34,591 nt of DNA, taken from contig PXTG01000097.1 of the NCBI GenBank assembly GCA_003023365.1, forward strand, positions 1-34,591. Direction: 5' to 3'. Source of the stretch: Bacteroidetes bacterium QH_7_62_13. GTDB taxonomy: Bacteria; Bacteroidota; Rhodothermia; Rhodothermales; Salinibacteraceae. The first letter of the stretch is position 1, and each line of letters starts with the position of its first letter. The notes beneath the pieces are model-generated. The model searched no databases. It had not been told where the DNA came from and saw only the letters and a list, made by a program, of their open reading frames with translations. Both the position numbers and the translations under genes were made by a program. This document shows positions 28,532 to 34,591 of this stretch, in pieces.

Positions 28532-28749
28532 TCCACTGCCAAAGGGATTGCTTGAAGCTGCACCAAGCGCAAGCGTGAGAGAATTGTTAGGCTTTGTGAC
28601 GGGATCGTTAGAGAGCGTGTGGCTTCCGTGAGGAAATTTCCCCGAACCTCGAAGACGTTGAGGAACAACCGAAGGCAGAAGCGGCGTTGCGTAGATCTGA
28701 CGTCACGCACCTTGTGCTACTCTTTCTTTCACAACCTCTTATATGCGGT

Positions 28750-30549
28750 ATGACTCTTCGCTTCCGTTCCCTTTTCGCTGTTTTCTGCATGGCCGCCGTT
28801 GGTCTCTTCTTGGTAGGCTGTGACAGCGGCGGCGATGGTGGCAACGATCCGCCCTCAGCTGACTTCGACGTTTCCGTCAACGAATACACTGCCGACTTTA
28901 CCAGCAGTAGCAGTGACGATGGCGAGATCGTGTCGTCCGAGTGGGAATTCGGCGACGGAGAAACGTCCACCGAAGAAAACCCGACTCACACCTACGCCGA
29001 GAACGACACGTACCAGGTCACGCTAACCGTAACGGACGACGAGGGCGCGACCGACTCGAAGACGATGGACGTGTCCACCGCCCTCACGACCTTCGAGATC
29101 TCGATCGAGAACGTCTCTCCGCCCGCCCCGATCTTGAAGAGCGGCGTCTTCGCGGCTGACGATGAAGCCGGAACCACGTCGGACGGAAGCAACCCGCTGA
29201 CGCCGGGCGAGGCCTACGAATTTAGCTTCACCGCGGCCCCGAACGAAATTCCGGGCTCCGGCATGCAGTTTTCGATGGCGACGATGTTCGTCCAGTCGAA
29301 CGACATCTTCTACGCCTTCCAGCCGGGCGGCATCTCGCTGTTCGACGACAGCGGGAATCCGGTGGGCATGAACGGGGCAGAAAACGTGACCGATCAGGTT
29401 GCCATGTGGGACGCCGGCACGGAACAAGACCAGGAACCCGGCACTGGCGACAACCAGGCGCGCCGCCAGGACACGCTTGACCAGGGAGACGACGACGGAA
29501 ATGACCTCGTTCTGGTCGACAATTCCAACAGTGACGGACAGCCGACGGATGACGGTCAAGACTATCCTCGCGTGAGCGAAAGCATCCGGGTGGAGATCGA
29601 GAGCGCGGAAGCAAGCATGGGCGGATACGAATTTACGGTCCGCATCGAAAACGTGGGCGGCGCCACTCAGGTCAACGGTGCGCCGATGATCATCTCGCCC
29701 GGGACCTACGCCGTGCACTGGGACAATCTCCCGAACGGCGACGATCTCACCTATCCGCAATTCGCCCCCGGTGAAGCCGCAAACGAGACCGGGATCGAAC
29801 GCATCGCCGAGGACGGCCGACCGGCCGGTGCCGATTCTGAGAATGATCCCGTTGGGGAGGAAGTGCCTCCTGGGAACCATGCTGCGGTCCTCGCGAGCCT
29901 GACCGATGTGACCGTTCCGCTGTCACCGGGCGGGGCCGTCGTACACTCCGATCAGATTCAGCTCTTCAACACCGGAGAGAGCGCCTCGGCCGGCGTGGAG
30001 GGCATCGCCGAAGACGGGAACCCCACGGTCCTTGCGGGGAACATCAATGCGGACGAGAATGACGAGATCACGGACGCAACCGCCTTCGCTCGCCCCGACG
30101 GTGCCGACGAGAACGGGCCCCTTGCCCCGACGTCCCCTGACGCTGACAACAACAGCTACACGGTGGAGGTCGACGCCTCGCAAGGCGACCTGCTTTCGAT
30201 CGGGACGATGTACGTCCAGTCGAACGATAAATTTTACGCCTTCCAGCCCAGTGGTCTCTCGCTCTTTGAGGACGGGAATCCGATCAGCGGCGACCAGACG
30301 GGCGCGCTCCGCCTCTACGACGCCGGCACGGAGATCGACGAAGAGCCGGGTGTCGGCCTTAATCAGGCGCCCCGCCAGGACGAGTTTGGACTCGACGATC
30401 AGAATCAGCTCGCGGAAGAGGGGAACATCGTTCGCATCGAAGATACGGATGACGATGGGTCCCTCGACGACGATGGCTTTAACTACACGCCGCTCTTTGA
30501 TTCGGACGGCAACCCCGTCCTCATCAAGGTGACGGTGACGCCGCAGTAG
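28750..30549 (+). CDS. PKD-domain and spondin-domain lipoprotein
   Basis: MTLRFRSLFAVFCMAAVGLFLVGCDSGG lipobox; PKD 'SSEWEFGDGETSTEENPTHTYAENDTYQVTLTVTDDEG'; spondin-type 'EFTVRIENVGG...SPGTYAVHWDN...IERIAEDG...TMYVQSNDKFYAF...GLSLFEDGNPISGDQTGALRLYDAGTEIDEEPGVGLNQAPRQ'. Confidence 0.88.
   Translation: MTLRFRSLFAVFCMAAVGLFLVGCDSGGDGGNDPPSADFDVSVNEYTADFTSSSSDDGEIVSSEWEFGDGETSTEENPTHTYAENDTYQVTLTVTDDEGATDSKTMDVSTALTTFEISIENVSPPAPILKSGVFAADDEAGTTSDGSNPLTPGEAYEFSFTAAPNEIPGSGMQFSMATMFVQSNDIFYAFQPGGISLFDDSGNPVGMNGAENVTDQVAMWDAGTEQDQEPGTGDNQARRQDTLDQGDDDGNDLVLVDNSNSDGQPTDDGQDYPRVSESIRVEIESAEASMGGYEFTVRIENVGGATQVNGAPMIISPGTYAVHWDNLPNGDDLTYPQFAPGEAANETGIERIAEDGRPAGADSENDPVGEEVPPGNHAAVLASLTDVTVPLSPGGAVVHSDQIQLFNTGESASAGVEGIAEDGNPTVLAGNINADENDEITDATAFARPDGADENGPLAPTSPDADNNSYTVEVDASQGDLLSIGTMYVQSNDKFYAFQPSGLSLFEDGNPISGDQTGALRLYDAGTEIDEEPGVGLNQAPRQDEFGLDDQNQLAEEGNIVRIEDTDDDGSLDDDGFNYTPLFDSDGNPVLIKVTVTPQ
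29281..30282 (+). repeat. Intragenic duplicated spondin-like segment (29281-29361 and 30205-30282)
   Basis: ACGATGTTCGTCCAGTCGAACGACATCTTCTACGCCTTCCAGCC... versus ACGATGTACGTCCAGTCGAACGATAAATTTTACGCCTTCCAGCC...; proteins TMFVQSNDIFYAFQPGGISLFDDSGNP and TMYVQSNDKFYAFQPSGLSLFEDGNP. Confidence 0.85.
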
Positions 30550-30581
30550 TGCTCATCCGTCCATTCTGGCGTATACGATCG

Positions 30582-30615
30582 ACCGCCCGGTGGCTCTTGG
30601 CCGCCGGGCGGTTTT
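30582..30615 (+). terminator. Rho-independent terminator
   Basis: ACCGCCCGGTGGC-TCTTG-GCCGCCGGGCGGT, a 13-bp stem with one G-T pair, followed by TTT. Confidence 0.88.
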
Positions 30616-30717
30616 GTATGTGCGGGGAAAAGAGGTCGGCTGCGGACGGCGCCGGCCCAGCGCAGAGTCGCAACGATGTGCCGGAAGCCGGACCTGAACG
30701 GGACCCGACGGCTCCAG

Positions 30718-32223
30718 CTATGTGAGGTCGTACAGCGCCCCGAACTTGTCGTTCGCGTATCGCAGCCAGGGTTCGGCGGAGAGCGCCTCGCCGGTGACCC
30801 GCGCCAGCAGATCGGGGGCCTCCAGCTTCTGCCCGTGCCGGTGCACACGGGTCCGGAGCCAGTCGAGCAGGGGACCGAACTGCCCGTCGGCAATCCGGTC
30901 GTGGAGGCCGGGCACGTCGTCCTCAATGGCCTCCATGAGCTGGGCGGCGGTAAGGGTGCCGAGCGTGTAGGTGGGAAAGTAGCCGAACGAGCCCATCGAC
31001 CAGTGCACGTCCTGCAGTACGCCGTCGGCGTCGGTGTCGGGCACCACGCCGAGGGAGTCGTCCATCGCCTCGTTCCACAGCGTGGGGAGGTCGTTCACGG
31101 CCACCGAGCCGTCGATGAGGCCGCGCTCCAACTCGAAGCGAAGCATGACGTGGAGGTTGTACGTCACCTCGTCGGCCTCCACGCGGATGAGGGAGGGCTC
31201 CACCCGGTTGACGGCCCGGTAGAACGTATCGAGGCCCACGTCGTCGAGCGCCTCGGGAAACGTGTCCTGGAGTTTGGGAAAGTAGTGGCGCCAGAACGGG
31301 CGGCTGCGGCCGACGTGGTTTTCCCAAAGGCGGGCCTGCGACTCGTGCACGCCCAGCGAGGCGCCGTCGGCCAGCGGCGTGCGGGCCAGGCCCGGATCGA
31401 TGCCCTGCTCGTAGAGCGCGTGGCCGCCCTCGTGGATCATCGAGAAGAAGGCGGACGGGAGGTACGACTCGTCGTACCGCGTGGTGATGCGCACGTCGCC
31501 GGGCGAGAAGGACGTCGTGAACGGGTGGGCCGACACGTCCTGCCGCCCGCGATCGAAGTCGTAGCCCAGGTCGTCGAGGACGCGCTCGCCGAAGGCCTTC
31601 TGCTTCGGCTGCGGGTAGGACCGGCGGAGCACCTCGTCGTCGAGCTGCGGCGCGTCAGCGATGGCGTCGACCAGCGGCACGAGGTCCTCGCGCAGTGCCT
31701 CGAAGGTCGACGCCACCTCCGCCGTCGAGAGGCCCGGCTCAAACTCCTCCAGCAGGGCGTCGTAGGGCTCGTCGTCGTAGCCGATGGCCTCGGCCTTCTC
31801 CACCGACAGGTCCACGAGGGTCTCCAGGTGCGGCGCAAAGAGGGAAAAGTCGTCCTCCGTCCGCGCCTGCTTCCAGGCCTGCTTCGCCCGGGACGTGGCC
31901 GCCGAGAGCTCCGCCACGAGCGACGACGGCACGCGGGCCGCCCGGTCGTAGTCGCGCCGGGTTACCCGCACGAGGGCCGCGTCGTCGTCGAGCGGGTCGT
32001 CGGTCTCAACCGCGTCGGCGGCCCGGTCGAGCAGGGTGCCGGTCTCGTCGGACGCGAATCGCTCGTGGGCCATCGACTGGAGCGTGGAGAGCTGCTGGGC
32101 CCGCGCCTCCGCCCCGCCGTCGGGCATGTACGTCTCCTGGTCCCAGGCAAGCACCGCCGCCGCGGCTTTCAGGTCTTCGACGGGGGCGAGGTGGTCTCGA
32201 AGATCACTGAGAGGATCGGGCAT
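30718..32223 (-). CDS. M32 family metallocarboxypeptidase (carboxypeptidase Taq)
   Basis: 'SMIHEGGHALYEQGID' (HExxH), 'VLAWDQETYMPDGGAEARAQQLSTL', 'DVHWSMGSFGYFPTYTLGTLTAAQL'. Start MPDPLSDL at 32223. Confidence 0.95.
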   Translation of the reverse strand: MPDPLSDLRDHLAPVEDLKAAAAVLAWDQETYMPDGGAEARAQQLSTLQSMAHERFASDETGTLLDRAADAVETDDPLDDDAALVRVTRRDYDRAARVPSSLVAELSAATSRAKQAWKQARTEDDFSLFAPHLETLVDLSVEKAEAIGYDDEPYDALLEEFEPGLSTAEVASTFEALREDLVPLVDAIADAPQLDDEVLRRSYPQPKQKAFGERVLDDLGYDFDRGRQDVSAHPFTTSFSPGDVRITTRYDESYLPSAFFSMIHEGGHALYEQGIDPGLARTPLADGASLGVHESQARLWENHVGRSRPFWRHYFPKLQDTFPEALDDVGLDTFYRAVNRVEPSLIRVEADEVTYNLHVMLRFELERGLIDGSVAVNDLPTLWNEAMDDSLGVVPDTDADGVLQDVHWSMGSFGYFPTYTLGTLTAAQLMEAIEDDVPGLHDRIADGQFGPLLDWLRTRVHRHGQKLEAPDLLARVTGEALSAEPWLRYANDKFGALYDLT

Positions 32224-32380
32224 AGGAAGAGCGGGGGGAGGCTTGAAAAGAGAACAGCCGTCACAAACGTCGATTTGGGGCAAAGGTGCCGGTCCTTCAC
32301 GCAAAATGATGCGAATCTCACCGGCGGTACGGCTGTTCGGAACGGCGGATTCATCTCTTTCGCGACCGCTTCTGATCCCG

Positions 32381-33391
32381 ATGTCTTTCTGGTCGCTTCT
32401 ATCCCATCGCCTGCGGGCGTACTGGCGCGTGCCCTTTCGCGGGCGTCGACGTGGGAATGGGACTCGTCTCGCTGCTGGACGTATCGGGGAGCTCTTCGGC
32501 GGGGTCGTTCAGGGACACGTGCTTCCTACCTCGGTGGCCCTGGTCGGGCTCGCCGGCCTCGTTAGCGGGTACGCGCAGTGGCGGCGGGCGATGGCCGTCG
32601 ACCGCTCCCGGCACCGGTCTGCGTCCGGCGGGTCGGGCGAGTGGCTCGACCGGCTGGCGCGGCGCGGGCCGGCCTGGCGGGAGGCGGTGCTGGAGGTGCG
32701 GCTCCTGTGGCGCAACTCGCAAACTCGAATGTCGGCGTTCACGGCCGCCCTTCTTCCCATCATGGTCACAGCCTTTGCCTTCATTCCATTCGAGCTTGCA
32801 GATCTGCGGTCGATGTCGGGCGCGCAGTTGCTCAATGCAACATTCTTTCCGGGTCTCTTCGCGACGGGCGCATTCGCGATCTACCACGGCCAGAATCTAT
32901 TCAGCTACGAGGGCACCAGTGTCGAGTCAACGATGGCCTGTCCTGTGTCCGCCCGCACTCGGGTTTTGGGCAAGCTTCTTTTTCTGGAAGCAGGCACACT
33001 GACTTGCTTTCTGATTCCGCTCCCGTTTCTTCTGGCACGGCAAAGCCCGTTCCTCATCGTCCATACCTCCTTTTTCTTGTATAACGCCGGCGTTTTGGTA
33101 CCTGCCATAATTGCTGGTGCTTCCTTCAATCGAAAGGCACTCCCGATTGACGAGCGATCATTCAGCCAAACGAATTTTTCGGGCGGGCGCACAGCCATTA
33201 CGGTTCCTCTCTTCGGGGTGCCCTTCCTGTTCCTCTTCTCGCTCGATCGTCTCCTCTTCCAGTTCGGGGGGGTTGCCGGACTCGGTCTGCTCTTCCTGCT
33301 CGCCATGCCGACGTGGCTTCGCGGCCTCGCCCGGCTTTATGAATACAACCGCTACGCCATGATGCGCGGCTTTCGGGCATCGCGGGACTAG
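32381..33391 (+). CDS. ABC exporter permease (DUF5687-like), shorter than expected
   Basis: MSFWSLLSHRLRAYWRVPFRGRRRGNGTR...; 'EAVLEVRLLWRNSQTRMSAFTAALLPIM' and several TM segments; adjacent to an ABC ATPase and a second permease start. Confidence 0.65.
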   Translation: MSFWSLLSHRLRAYWRVPFRGRRRGNGTRLAAGRIGELFGGVVQGHVLPTSVALVGLAGLVSGYAQWRRAMAVDRSRHRSASGGSGEWLDRLARRGPAWREAVLEVRLLWRNSQTRMSAFTAALLPIMVTAFAFIPFELADLRSMSGAQLLNATFFPGLFATGAFAIYHGQNLFSYEGTSVESTMACPVSARTRVLGKLLFLEAGTLTCFLIPLPFLLARQSPFLIVHTSFFLYNAGVLVPAIIAGASFNRKALPIDERSFSQTNFSGGRTAITVPLFGVPFLFLFSLDRLLFQFGGVAGLGLLFLLAMPTWLRGLARLYEYNRYAMMRGFRASRD

Positions 33392-33589
33392 GGGCCGCTC
33401 TCCCAACGCGTGAAAAAGGAGATACACGGTCCGGCGGGCCGATTGGATGTTTGGGCGAGAAGCGCTATGATACTTTTGGCTTGTCCGAAACACGCACGAA
33501 GAGATCGGAAATCCGTCCTGCCGTTCACGTCTCTGTGCTGGACGGAGGGCCCAAACGACGGTTCTTCTCGGTCACATACCGGATCCACG

Positions 33590-34321
33590 ATGCGCCTGAC
33601 GACTCATTCACTTGCGAAGCGCTACGACAACTTCGACCTGTCAATTCCCGACCTCGAGATCGAGTCGGGGACAGCCTTCGGCCTCGTCGGCAACAACGGG
33701 GCGGGCAAGACGACCTTCCTCCGCCTCGTCCTCGACCTCATCCGGGCCGACGACGGCGAGGTGCGGCTCGGCGGCGACCCGGTGGCCAACACGTTCGACT
33801 GGAAGACGCGCACTGGTTCGTACCTCGGCCCCTCGTTCCTGATTGACTTCCTCACGCCAGACGAGTACTGGCACTTCGTGGGCCAGACCTACGATCTGAG
33901 CGAGGCGACGGTGAACGAGCGGCTGGCCCAGTTCGACGACTTCTACGTCGACGAGCCAATCGGGGCGACGACGAAGTACATCCGCGACCTCTCAACCGGC
34001 AACAAGAACAAGGCGGGACTCGTCGCCGCGCTGCTGCCCAAGCCGGACCTGCTGATTTTCGACGAGCCGTTCGCGAGCCTGGACCCGCGGTCGCAGATTC
34101 AGCTCAAGGAGCTCTTGCAGGAGCGGCGCGGGGAGGCGACGATGCTCATCTCCAGCCACGACCTCGGCCACGTCACCGACGTGAGCGATCGGATTGCAAT
34201 TCTGGAGGACGGGGAGATCGTGCGCGACGAGCCGACGGATCCGGACACGCTGGAGGACCTGACCACCTACTTCGCCGAGGCGATTCGGCCAAACGAAGAG
34301 GAGCCCGTTGAGGCGGCGTAA
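33590..34321 (+). CDS. ABC transporter ATP-binding protein
   Basis: Walker A 'GNNGAGKTTFL', 'LSTGNKNKAGLVAAL' signature region, Walker B 'LLIFDEPFASLDP', 'ISSHDLGHVTDVSDRIAIL'. ATG at 33590. Confidence 0.94.
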   Translation: MRLTTHSLAKRYDNFDLSIPDLEIESGTAFGLVGNNGAGKTTFLRLVLDLIRADDGEVRLGGDPVANTFDWKTRTGSYLGPSFLIDFLTPDEYWHFVGQTYDLSEATVNERLAQFDDFYVDEPIGATTKYIRDLSTGNKNKAGLVAALLPKPDLLIFDEPFASLDPRSQIQLKELLQERRGEATMLISSHDLGHVTDVSDRIAILEDGEIVRDEPTDPDTLEDLTTYFAEAIRPNEEEPVEAA

Positions 34322-34356
34322 GCACGACGGTCTTCTCCAACTTGCCCCCGACTGCG

Positions 34357-34591
34357 ATGGACGCCCTTTTCGTTTTGCTCCGGCACCGCGTCACGAGCTG
34401 GCGCCGCGACCCGTCGTGGGGAACGGGGACCGTGGTCGGTCAACTCGTGCTGCTGGCCCTGCTTCTCTTCTTCCTGCTTCCCCTCGGTGCCCTCGGCTAC
34501 GTGCTGGGCGACGTGCTGCGGGAGCTGTACCCGGACGCGAGCGCCCTCCGCCTGATTAACGGCGGGATGTTGTACCTGGTGCCCCTCCTGA
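34357..34591 (+). CDS. ABC exporter permease (DUF5687-like), N-terminal part, continues past window end
   Basis: MDALFVLLRHRVTSWRRDPSWGTGTVVGQLVLLALLLFFLLPLGALGYVLGDVL... open to the window end; N-terminus resembles the ORF at 32381. Confidence 0.7.
   Translation, partial: MDALFVLLRHRVTSWRRDPSWGTGTVVGQLVLLALLLFFLLPLGALGYVLGDVLRELYPDASALRLINGGMLYLVPLL

Noticed and set aside
28468-28710. 80-aa minus-strand ORF in the kinase-lipoprotein gap
   Set aside because: Overlaps the inverted-repeat element and has no convincing protein features.
30676-32565. 629-aa plus-strand ORF
   Set aside because: Antisense to the M32 carboxypeptidase, which has a clear HExxH motif; composition (R/V/G/H-rich, no domain) is typical of shadow ORFs in GC-rich DNA.
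1-34591. CRISPR array, tRNA/rRNA genes, prophage or defence island
   Set aside because: No regularly spaced repeats, cloverleaf-like sequences, integrase/transposase ORFs or known defence motifs were seen by eye; a tRNAscan, CRISPR finder and Rfam scan would be needed to be certain.

Overview
GC-rich, housekeeping-type bacterial chromosome segment. The acidic proteins, GCD-type lipoboxes, a Por/T9SS-like C-terminal sorting sequence and the gene content suggest a halophilic Rhodothermota/Salinibacter-like lineage; this is inference, as no database was searched. In order: phasin-like C-terminus (partial), WS/DGAT acyltransferase, DUF445 membrane protein, an MlaE-MlaF-MlaD (MCE) lipid transport operon on the minus strand, radA, an ECF sigma factor with a frame-disrupted anti-sigma-like gene, an exported coiled-coil protein, an AmiC-type amidase, a lipoprotein, RidA, mnmA, a small lipoprotein, an RtcB-family RNA ligase with unusual active-site residues, two convergent orphan OmpR-type response regulators, an M42 aminopeptidase, a frameshifted remnant of a sorting-domain protein, a serpin lipoprotein, an ATP-grasp protein overlapping tail-to-tail with a metallophosphoesterase, a sulfotransferase, class II DAHP synthase, a response regulator/histidine kinase pair, a PKD/spondin-domain lipoprotein, an M32 carboxypeptidase, and an ABC exporter locus (short permease, ATPase, start of a second permease). 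I found no tRNA, rRNA, CRISPR array, prophage or intact transposon, and no convincing undescribed multi-gene system. The observations most worth checking are the RtcB active-site substitutions, the disrupted anti-sigma gene, the decayed sorting-domain protein, the antisense 3' overlap, the short permease, and several intergenic palindromes.
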